Source of the DNA: Acidobacteriota bacterium
Lineage (GTDB): Bacteria; Acidobacteriota; Vicinamibacteria; Vicinamibacterales; CAVVIG01
Direction of reading: 5' to 3'
Assembly: GCA_003223775.1 (NCBI GenBank)
Contig: QHWK01000142.1
Span: 1 to 12,354, forward strand
Length of the DNA: 12,354 bases
Under the pieces are notes generated by a model. That model searched no databases and had not been told where the DNA came from. It worked only from the letters and a program-made list of their open reading frames with translations. Positions 6,785 to 12,354 of this stretch are shown piece after piece. Position 1 is the stretch's first letter. Each line of letters opens with the position of its first letter. Made by a program: the position numbers and the translations under genes.

Positions 6785-7876
6785 ATGCTCAGGGCAGCCC
6801 TCGTCGGATTCGGGTCGAGCGGCAAAACCACCCTCTTCCAACTGATGACCAGCGCGAAGGAGACCGGCCGCGCGGCGCACGGCAAAGGCGACGTGTCGAT
6901 CGGGATCTCGAAGGTGCCGGACGCGCGGCTGGATCGCCTGACGGCGATGTACAACCCGCGCAAGCGCGTGCCGGCGACGGTCGAGTTCACCGATCTCGCG
7001 ATGCCGGCGGGCACCGGCGGCGCCGCGGCGCTCGTGGACGTCGTGGCCTACAAGAACGCCGACGCGCTCGTGCACGTCGTGCGCGCGTTCGAGGACCCGG
7101 CAGTGCCGCACCCGGGCGGCGCGATCGACCCCGCGCGCGACGCGCAGGCGATGGAGGACGAGCTGATCCTCGCGGATCTCGGCCTGGTGGAGCGCCGCCT
7201 CGAGCGCCTCGACAAAGATCTCAAGAAGAACCGCTCGGCCGATCTCGAGCGCGAGCGCGACGTGATCCTGCTGTGCAAGACCGCGCTCGAGGAAGGGCGT
7301 CCGCTGCGCGCGCTCGATCTGAAAGGCGACGACCTCAAACGGCTGCGCGGGTTCCAGTTCCTCTCGGCCAAGCCGCTGTTGATCGTCGTCAACCTCGACG
7401 AGTCGCATCTGGCCGGCGGCATCGATCGCGCGATCGACCGCACGGGCCTCACGCCGTTTCTCTCACGCGCGTCGACGGCGGCGGTCGCCGTCTGCGCGAA
7501 GATCGAGCTCGAGATCGCGCAGCTCGAGGCCGCCGACGCCGCCGCGTTCCTGAAGGATCTCGGGCTCACCGAATCCGGGCTCGACCGCGTGATCCGCGCC
7601 ACCTACGATCTGCTCGGCTACATGTCGTTCTTCACCGTCGGCGAGGACGAATGCCGCGCGTGGTCGATCGCGCGGCAGACGCCGGCGCAGCTCGCCGCGG
7701 CGGAGATCCACAGCGACATCGCGCGCGGCTTCATCCGCGCCGAGGTCGTCGGCTACGACGCCCTCGTAGGGCGGGGCTCGATGGCGGCGTGCCGCGAGCA
7801 CGGCGAGGTGCGCCTCGAGGGGAAGGACTACGTCGTGCAGGACGGCGACATCATCAACTTCCGCTTCGCGACATGA
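6785..7876 (+). CDS. YchF/Obg-like nucleotide-binding protein (DUF933/TGS C-terminal domain), atypical G motifs
   Basis: YchF proteins are Obg-related P-loop NTPases, usually ATP-preferring, that associate with ribosomes. This 363-residue product has the same length as E. coli YchF and aligns throughout. It has P-loop GFGSSGKTTLF (8-18), VPDARLDRL (44-52), VEFTDLAMPAGTGG (66-79), HVVRAFEDP, the helical insert (about 115-180), IVVNLDESH with NLDE at 203-206 (the NxxE form that replaces NKxD in YchF), and a well-conserved C-terminal domain (280-363: FFTVGEDECRAWSI, IHSDIARGFIRAEVV, EGKDYVVQDGDIINFRF). Canonical YchF has GxPNVGKST and DxAG. Here these read GFGSSGKTT and DLAM, so nucleotide hydrolysis may be altered. 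It is probably a paralogous subfamily rather than the housekeeping YchF. It overlaps the next glycosyltransferase by ATGA, which implies co-expression. Confidence 0.88.
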   Translation: MLRAALVGFGSSGKTTLFQLMTSAKETGRAAHGKGDVSIGISKVPDARLDRLTAMYNPRKRVPATVEFTDLAMPAGTGGAAALVDVVAYKNADALVHVVRAFEDPAVPHPGGAIDPARDAQAMEDELILADLGLVERRLERLDKDLKKNRSADLERERDVILLCKTALEEGRPLRALDLKGDDLKRLRGFQFLSAKPLLIVVNLDESHLAGGIDRAIDRTGLTPFLSRASTAAVAVCAKIELEIAQLEAADAAAFLKDLGLTESGLDRVIRATYDLLGYMSFFTVGEDECRAWSIARQTPAQLAAAEIHSDIARGFIRAEVVGYDALVGRGSMAACREHGEVRLEGKDYVVQDGDIINFRFAT

Positions 7877-8907
7877 TCAGGAGCGTGGTGGTCTGCGAGG
7901 CGCAGGTGCCGTTCGTGCACGGCGGCGCCGAGCTGCACGTGCGCGGCCTCGTCGCGGAACTGTCGCGCCGCGGCTATCGGGTCGAGCGCGCGTCGGTGCC
8001 GTTCAAGTGGTATCCGAAGGAGGAACTCCTCGCGCAGGCGGCCGCGTGGCGGATGATCGATCTGTCGGAGTCGAACGGCGAGCCGATCGACGCCGTGATC
8101 GCCACGAAATTCCCGACCTACTTCGTCCGCCACCCGAACAAGATCACCTGGCTCTTCCACCAGTACCGCGCGATCTACGATCTCTGCGGCACGAGGTTCA
8201 GCGAATTCGATCACACCGAGCGCGACGTGCGGCTGCGCGATCGGCTGATCGCGCTCGACAACGACGTGCTCGCCGAGTCGAAGCGGCTGTTCGCCAACGC
8301 GCGCAACACCGCGGCGCGGCTCGCGCAGTACAACGGCCTGACGGCGGAGCCGCTGTACCATCCGCCGCCGCTCGCGGGCAAGCTGACCGCGGGGCCGTAC
8401 GGCGACTACGTCCTCTCGGTGGGACGTCTCGAGGCGAACAAGCGCGTCGATCTGATCGTCGGCGCGATCGCGCACGCGCCGGGCCTGCGTCTGGTCGTCG
8501 TCGGCGAGGGGCCGCTGCGCGCGCGCCTCGAGCAGACGGCGATCGACGCCGGCGTCGGCGGCCGCGTCACGTTCGCCGGCCGCGTCGACGAGCACGATCT
8601 CGTGTCGCTCTACGCGGGCGCGCTCGCCGTCGTCTTTCCGCCGTTCGACGAGGACTACGGGTTCATCACGCTCGAGGCGTTTCTCGCGCGCAAGCCGGTG
8701 GTGACCACCATCGACGCCGGCGGGCCGCTCGAGTTCGTCGAGGACGGCGTCAGCGGACTGGTGGTCGAGCCTGCCGCCGACGCGATCGGCGCGGCGATCG
8801 CGCGCCTCGCGGCGGACCGTGCGCGCGCGGCGGCGCTCGGCGACGCCGGGTACGACCGGGCGCGCGCGATCACGTGGGACGGCGTCGTCGATCGGCTGCT
8901 GGGCTGA
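7873..8907 (+). CDS. Glycosyltransferase family 4 (GT-B fold)
   Basis: Retaining GT4 enzymes transfer a sugar from a nucleotide-sugar donor to a lipid-linked or glycan acceptor at the cytoplasmic membrane face. The 344-residue product shows the N-terminal acceptor-domain loop VPFVHGGAELHVRGLVAEL (12-30), the donor-domain entry LSVGRLEANKRVDLIVGAI (181-199), VVVGEGPLRARLE (208-220), FAGRVDEHDLVSLYAGA and the EX7E catalytic motif E260 to E268 in FDEDYGFITLEAF. It then has the family ending KPVVTTIDAGGPLEFVEDG. There is no signal peptide or membrane segment. Length is slightly short for GT4 but all core motifs are present. It starts at the ATGA overlap with the YchF-like gene and is followed after 6 nt by a GT2 gene. 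Sugar and acceptor cannot be deduced. Confidence 0.92.
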   Translation: MIRSVVVCEAQVPFVHGGAELHVRGLVAELSRRGYRVERASVPFKWYPKEELLAQAAAWRMIDLSESNGEPIDAVIATKFPTYFVRHPNKITWLFHQYRAIYDLCGTRFSEFDHTERDVRLRDRLIALDNDVLAESKRLFANARNTAARLAQYNGLTAEPLYHPPPLAGKLTAGPYGDYVLSVGRLEANKRVDLIVGAIAHAPGLRLVVVGEGPLRARLEQTAIDAGVGGRVTFAGRVDEHDLVSLYAGALAVVFPPFDEDYGFITLEAFLARKPVVTTIDAGGPLEFVEDGVSGLVVEPAADAIGAAIARLAADRARAAALGDAGYDRARAITWDGVVDRLLG

Positions 8908-8913
8908 GGGCCG

Positions 8914-9804
8914 ATGGCTGACGCCACGGACGCGGCGGCGCGCGGCCCCGAGGCGACGACCGTCGTCATCCCCGCCTTCAACGAAGCGGGGGCGATCGGC
9001 GCCGTCGTCCGCGCGCTCGCGGCCTCCGCGCCGTGGCGCGAGATCCTCGTCGTGGACGACGGATCGTCGGACGAGACGGCCAAGGAGGCCTCGGCGGCAG
9101 GTGCGCGCGTGATCCGCCATCCCTACAACAAGGGCAACGGCGCCGCGGTGAAGACGGGCATCAGGCAGGCGTGCGGCGCGTTCATCCTGATCGCCGACGG
9201 CGACGGCCAGCATCGGCCGTCCGACGCCGCGCGGCTCGTCTCGCATCTCGACGAATACGATCTGGTCGTCGGCGCGCGGTCGCGCCGCACCCACGCGAGC
9301 GCCGCGCGGCGCATCGGCAACGCGACGCTCAACCGCCTCGCGAGCTTCCTGACCGAGCGGCCGATTCCGGATCTCACCTCGGGCTTCCGTGCGGCGCGGC
9401 GCGACGCGCTCGTCGAATTCATCCACCTGCTCCCGAACGGCTTCTCGACGCCGACGACGACGACGCTCGCGTTCATCAAGGCGGGTTACAGCGTGCGCTT
9501 CGAGCCGGTCGACGCGGCACAGCGCGAGGGCGCCTCGAAGATCCGGCTCGGATCCGACGGCGTTCATTTCTTCCTCATCCTGCTGAAGGTGATCACGATC
9601 TTCAGCCCGCTGCGCCTGTTCGCGCCGGTGAGCGCCGCCTTCTTCGCGATCGGCGCCGGCTACGGCGTCTGGACGATCGCGACGCAGTCGCACGTGACGA
9701 ACTCGTCGGTGCTGCTGATCGTGCTGAGCGTCGTGCTGCTGCTCGTCGGCCTCGTCTCCGAGCAGATTGCGTCGCTGCGGTTCGAGGGGCGGCCGCCGCG
9801 ATGA
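8914..9804 (+). CDS. Glycosyltransferase family 2 with two C-terminal membrane segments (polyprenyl-phosphate sugar synthase type)
   Basis: This is an inverting GT-A glycosyltransferase of the DPM1/polyprenyl-phosphate glycosyltransferase group, likely charging a membrane polyprenyl phosphate or lipid carrier with a sugar. The 296-residue product has VVIPAFNEAGAIG (17-29), LVVDDGSSDETAKEA (45-59), NKGNGAAVKTGIRQA, the metal-binding DGDGQH (95-100), the acceptor-site region DLTSGFRAARRDAL (153-166) and REGASKIRLGSDG (204-216). Two hydrophobic segments follow (about 233-255 and 265-284). GAGGG-like purines at 8906-8910 overlap the previous stop, but the spacing to ATG (3 nt) is short. The stop overlaps the next GT2 gene as ATGA, so the two are coupled. 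Sugar specificity is unknown. Confidence 0.92.
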   Translation: MADATDAAARGPEATTVVIPAFNEAGAIGAVVRALAASAPWREILVVDDGSSDETAKEASAAGARVIRHPYNKGNGAAVKTGIRQACGAFILIADGDGQHRPSDAARLVSHLDEYDLVVGARSRRTHASAARRIGNATLNRLASFLTERPIPDLTSGFRAARRDALVEFIHLLPNGFSTPTTTTLAFIKAGYSVRFEPVDAAQREGASKIRLGSDGVHFFLILLKVITIFSPLRLFAPVSAAFFAIGAGYGVWTIATQSHVTNSSVLLIVLSVVLLLVGLVSEQIASLRFEGRPPR

Positions 9805-10432
9805 CCGCGCTCGTGATCATCCCGACCTACAACGAGCGCGAGAACATCCCGCCGCTCGTCACGCACCTGCTCGCGCACCGCGACGTGCGCGTGCTCGTGG
9901 TCGACGATCAGTCGCCGGACGGCACCGGCGAGGCGGCCGACGCGCTCGCGCGCGAGCACCCGTCGCGCGTCGAGGTGCTCCACCGGACGGCGAAACGCGG
10001 CTTCGGCCGCTCGTATGTGGACGGCATCAAGCACGCGATCGCGCAGGGCGTCGATCTGGTCTGCCAGATGGACGCTGACTTCTCGCACGATCCCGATTCA
10101 TTGCCGTCGCTCCTCGCGGCGGCGGCGAACGGTACGTCCGCACGATCACGCGCGTCGGCGTGCACGACTGCACGAGCGGCTTTCGCTGCTGGCGGCGCGA
10201 GGCGCTCGCGTCGCTGCCGCTCGACGAGCTGGTCTCCGACGGCTATTCGTTTCTGGTCGAGATGCTGTTCGTCGCCGCGCGGCAGCGGCGCCGTATCGCG
10301 GAGGTGCCGATCACGTACGTCGAGCGGCGCGAGGGGCAGTCGAAGATGTCGCGCGCGGTGATCCTCGAATCGGCCGTCACGCCCTGGCGTCTCATCGCGT
10401 CGCCGGCGCGGGCGCATCCGCAGGTCCGCTGA
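9801..10432 (+). pseudogene. Polyprenol-monophosphomannose-synthase-like GT2, broken by internal deletion with frameshift
   Basis: From ATG 9801 the frame encodes a clear DPM1-like N-terminus: MTALVIIPTYNERENIPPLV, LVVDDQSPDGTGEAAD (32-47), RGFGRSYVDGIKHAI and the catalytic MDADFSHDPDSLPSLLAA (90-107). After about residue 110 this frame turns into low-complexity Arg/Ala/Ser sequence. The expected C-terminal half continues in a different frame from about 10124 to the TGA at 10430-10432: YVRTITRVGVHDCTSGFR, CWRREALASLPLDELVSDG, EVPITYVERREGQSKMSR. The missing middle (the segment with the GSRY and GG motifs, judged from memory at roughly 30 residues) is absent from every frame. This is therefore a deletion of about 90-100 nt, not a multiple of three, near 10115-10135. 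It could be a real lesion or an assembly error in a GCG-rich run. As written, no functional enzyme is encoded. Confidence 0.82.
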
Positions 10433-10442
10433 GCTGTTTCCG

Positions 10443-10451
10443 TGCTACCCT
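10443..10451 (+). promoter_or_regulatory. Extended -10 promoter upstream of the third GT2 gene
   Basis: TGC followed by TACCCT (10446-10451) ends 13 nt before the ATG at 10465 and lies in the 32-nt gap after the broken GT2 gene. It matches the element before 6785 in pattern (CGTG, G or C, then TAC) and in distance to the start codon. A second TACCCT at 10452-10457 offers an alternative. No -35 or Shine-Dalgarno sequence is seen. Confidence 0.45.
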
Positions 10452-10464
10452 TACCCTTTTGTCC

Positions 10465-11259
10465 ATGGCCGAATCCGCCGGGAAACCCGAGGGTCTCAGC
10501 GTCTTCTTCCCGGCGTACAACGACAGCGGCACCATCGCGAGCATGGTAATCCGCGCCGTGCAGGCCGCGACGGCGCTGACCTCCGACTACGAGATCATCG
10601 TCGTCAACGACGGCAGCAGCGACGCGACGCCGCAGATCGTCGACGAGCTCGCGCGCACCTATCCGCGCGTGCGCGCCGTGCACCATCCGCAGAACCGCGG
10701 CTACGGCGGCGCGCTGCAGACCGGCATCCGCGCGGCGACCAAGGATCTGATCTTCTACACCGACGGCGACGCGCAGTACGATCCGGCGGAGGTCTCGGCG
10801 CTCTGGGCGAAGATGACGCCCGAGGCCGATCTCGTGAACGGCTACAAGATCAGCCGATCCGATCCGCTGCACCGGATCGTGATCGGCCGCCTGTATCACC
10901 ACATCGTGAGCGTGCTGTTCGGCCTCTCCGTGCGCGACGTCGACTGCGACTTCCGCCTGATGCGCCGCTCGATCTTCGAGCGGATCGATCTCGAGAAGAC
11001 GAGCGGGGTGATCTGCCTCGAGATGATGAAGAAGATCGAGGACGCCGGCTTCCGCATCGTCGAGGTGCCGGTGCACCACTACCACCGCGCGTTCGGCAAG
11101 TCGCAGTTCTTCAACGTGCCCCGCATCGTGAAGACCGGCGTCGACGTGATGCGCCTGTGGTACGAGCTGGTGATCCGCCGCACGCATCTCCGCGAGGGCG
11201 CGCCGTCGCTCGCCGCGCGCGGATCGGACCGCGCGTGTTCGAGCCCGCCGCGCACCTGA
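10465..11259 (+). CDS. Glycosyltransferase family 2 (soluble, DPM/DPG-synthase-like)
   Basis: This is an inverting GT-A glycosyltransferase without membrane segments. The 264-residue product has SVFFPAYNDSGTIASMV (12-28), IIVVNDGSSDATPQIVDEL (44-62), NRGYGGALQTGIRAATKD, the metal-binding DGDAQYDP (100-107), LVNGYKISRSDPLHR, VRDVDCDFRLMRRSI (156-170) and a conserved ending VPVHHYHRAFGKSQFFN. The DCDFRL and HHYHRAFGKSQFF segments place it in a GT2 subgroup seen in sugar-phosphate or polysaccharide clusters. The donor is unknown. The start is the ATG 13 nt after an extended -10 element, and the frame is open far upstream by chance because of high GC. The last about 20 residues look unconserved and overlap the start of the epimerase gene. 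It is probably the first gene of a transcription unit continuing through the epimerase and aminotransferase. Confidence 0.9.
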   Translation: MAESAGKPEGLSVFFPAYNDSGTIASMVIRAVQAATALTSDYEIIVVNDGSSDATPQIVDELARTYPRVRAVHHPQNRGYGGALQTGIRAATKDLIFYTDGDAQYDPAEVSALWAKMTPEADLVNGYKISRSDPLHRIVIGRLYHHIVSVLFGLSVRDVDCDFRLMRRSIFERIDLEKTSGVICLEMMKKIEDAGFRIVEVPVHHYHRAFGKSQFFNVPRIVKTGVDVMRLWYELVIRRTHLREGAPSLAARGSDRACSSPPRT

Positions 11260-12281
11260 ACGTGGACTACCGCAACTTCTACCGCGGCCGCGCCGTGATG
11301 ATCACCGGCGGCCTCGGGTTCATCGGCAGCAACCTCGCCCGCCAGCTCGTCGATCTCGGCGCCGACGTGCTGCTCGTCGACTCGCTCATCCCCGACTACG
11401 GCGGCAACCTGTTCAACATCGACGGCATCGCCGAGCGCGTGCGCGTGAACGTCGCCGACATCCGGCAGCAGACCACGATGAACTATCTCGTGCAGGGGCG
11501 CGACGTGATCTTCAGCCTCGCCGGACAGGTGAGCCACATCGACAGCATGCGCGATCCGTACACGGATCTCGACATCAACTGCCGCAGCCAGCTCACAGTG
11601 CTCGAGGCGTGCCGCAACTTCAACGCGAAGGTGAAAATCGTGTTCGCGGGCACGCGGCAGGTGTATGGACGCCCCGACTCGCTGCCGGTCGATGAGACGC
11701 AGCTCGTGCGGCCGACCGACGTCAACGGGATCAACAAGGCGGCCGGCGAGTACTATCACCTGGTCTACAACAACGTCTTCGGCGTGCGCGGATGCTCGCT
11801 GCGGCTCACCAACGTCTACGGGCCGCGGCAGCTGCTGAAGCACAACCGCCAGGGCTTCATCGGCTGGTTCATCCGCCTCGCGATCGAGGGGCGCACGATT
11901 CAGATCTACGGCGACGGCTCGCAGCAGCGCGATTTCGTCTACGTCGACGATGCGGCCGACGCGTTCCTGCGGGCCGGCGCGAGCGACGCGTGCAACGGCG
12001 AAGTGTTCAACGTCGGCGGCGACCAGCCGATCACCCACCGCGATCTCACGTCGATGCTGATCCGGATCGCCGGCAGCGGATCGGTGGAGTACGTCCCGTG
12101 GCCGGCCGAGAGCAAGGCGATCGATATCGGCAGCTTCTACGCCGACTCGACGAAGTTCAAGACGACGACCGGATGGAGGCCGACGGTTGCGCTGGAGGAA
12201 GGTCTGCGTCGCACGATTGCGTTCTACCGCGAGCACTGGTGCGAGTACGTGGACCCCGGCAGCCGCGCGGAGCGGCCGTGA
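11235..12281 (+). CDS. NAD(P)-dependent epimerase/dehydratase (extended SDR) with Asn at the catalytic Tyr position
   Basis: This is an extended short-chain dehydrogenase/reductase of the nucleotide-sugar epimerase/dehydratase family, probably acting on a UDP-, GDP- or dTDP-sugar. The product from GTG 11235 is 348 residues. The Rossmann motif is GGLGFIGSN (25-33), then LVDSL, FSLAGQVSHIDSMRDP (93-108) and FAGTRQVYGRP (137-147; Thr140 aligns with the catalytic Ser/Thr). The region matching YxxSK reads DVNGINKAAGEYY, with Asn164 in place of the proton-relay Tyr and Lys168 kept. Next come LRLTNVYGPRQ (189-199), IYGDGSQQRDFVYVDDAADA (224-243) and FNVGGDQP. The start is uncertain. GTG 11235 has weak GGA purines upstream and overlaps the previous gene by 25 nt. 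GTG 11262 just after its stop and GTG 11157 are alternatives. The substrate is not deducible. Confidence 0.9.
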   Translation: MFEPAAHLNVDYRNFYRGRAVMITGGLGFIGSNLARQLVDLGADVLLVDSLIPDYGGNLFNIDGIAERVRVNVADIRQQTTMNYLVQGRDVIFSLAGQVSHIDSMRDPYTDLDINCRSQLTVLEACRNFNAKVKIVFAGTRQVYGRPDSLPVDETQLVRPTDVNGINKAAGEYYHLVYNNVFGVRGCSLRLTNVYGPRQLLKHNRQGFIGWFIRLAIEGRTIQIYGDGSQQRDFVYVDDAADAFLRAGASDACNGEVFNVGGDQPITHRDLTSMLIRIAGSGSVEYVPWPAESKAIDIGSFYADSTKFKTTTGWRPTVALEEGLRRTIAFYREHWCEYVDPGSRAERP

Positions 12282-12354
12282 CGGGACGCATCCCCTTCCT
12301 GTCGCTCGTGCCTCGCGAAGACGACGATGCCGGCGACGTGCACGCGGCGATAGA
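12278..12354 (+). CDS. Probable DegT/DnrJ/EryC1/StrS-family aminotransferase (N-terminal fragment, runs off window)
   Basis: A GTG at 12278 overlaps the epimerase stop (GTGA), and the frame stays open to the window end for 25 codons: RIPFLSLVPREDDDAGDVHA followed by AI. This resembles the N-terminus of DegT/DnrJ/EryC1/StrS PLP-dependent sugar aminotransferases (typically a PFLDL segment followed by xxIxxAI). These enzymes commonly sit next to nucleotide-sugar epimerases or dehydratases and make amino sugars. Too little is present to see the PLP lysine, so the call depends on the short motif and context. Confidence 0.6.
   Translation, partial: MTGRIPFLSLVPREDDDAGDVHAAI

Noticed and set aside
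6655..7870. Long N-terminal extension of the GT4 gene starting in the 12-bp repeat array (repeating ILDPIQD-like peptide)
   Set aside because: The 12-bp period keeps the frame open by chance, and the extension is a shadow of the YchF-like gene. The GT4 start is fixed by the ATGA overlap at 7873.
7828..9693. 621-codon minus-strand open frame opposite the GT4 and GT2 genes
   Set aside because: Arg/Asp/Ala low-complexity translation lying across two genes with clear catalytic motifs on the other strand.
10015..10464. Upstream extension of the third GT2 gene to 10015 (414 residues)
   Set aside because: The extra 150 residues are Arg/Ser low-complexity sequence read out of frame through the broken GT2 gene. 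The GT2 fold starts just after the ATG at 10465.
11079..12236. 385-codon minus-strand open frame opposite the epimerase
   Set aside because: No recognisable motifs, and the plus strand encodes a complete extended SDR protein here.

Overview
This window looks like chromosomal DNA from a very GC-rich, Gram-negative-type bacterium. Codon third positions are strongly G/C, nearly all genes abut or overlap, and MurE carries the DNPR signature of meso-diaminopimelate-adding enzymes. The dcw gene order, a YchF-like protein next to sugar genes, and the general style fit Acidobacteriota (Vicinamibacteria-like) best. That placement is a weak inference, and no marker gene in the window settles it.

The left half (1-6569, minus strand) is the start of a division and cell wall (dcw) cluster, read right to left: mraZ, rsmH, ftsL, ftsI, murE, murF (cut by the window edge). 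Adjacent genes overlap by 1-17 nt or abut exactly, so they are almost certainly one translationally coupled operon. A good sigma70-type promoter (TTGACT, 17 bp, TACCAT) precedes mraZ. Between the promoter and the GTG start that I prefer lie three TGG-type direct repeats at an exact 10-nt period, as expected for an MraZ autoregulatory operator. The operon supplies the MraZ regulator, the 16S rRNA methyltransferase RsmH, the divisome protein FtsL, the septal transpeptidase FtsI (with a C-terminal PASTA domain), and the ligases that add meso-DAP and D-Ala-D-Ala to the peptidoglycan precursor.

The divergent intergenic region (about 6570-6784) holds five tandem 12-bp near-palindromic units (consensus GATCCWGGATCN). 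Together they form a 49-nt near-perfect inverted repeat. An extended -10 promoter lies next to the rightward genes.

The right half (6785-12354, plus strand) starts with a YchF/DUF933-family nucleotide-binding protein whose G motifs are altered. It is followed by a GT4 glycosyltransferase, a GT2 glycosyltransferase with two C-terminal membrane segments, and a dolichyl-phosphate-mannose-synthase-like GT2 gene broken by an internal deletion and frameshift. After a second extended -10 promoter come a third GT2 glycosyltransferase, an NAD-dependent epimerase/dehydratase-family protein with Asn at the catalytic Tyr position, and the first codons of a probable DegT/DnrJ/EryC1 aminotransferase. Together these look like the start of a surface-glycan or glycolipid gene cluster (sugar-nucleotide modification plus glycosyl transfer). 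The final product cannot be read from this window.

I see no tRNA, rRNA, CRISPR array, insertion sequence or phage gene. I also do not see a clearly new multi-gene system. The most unusual items are the tandem palindrome array, the atypical YchF-like protein heading a glycosyltransferase operon, the Tyr-to-Asn epimerase and the broken GT2 gene.
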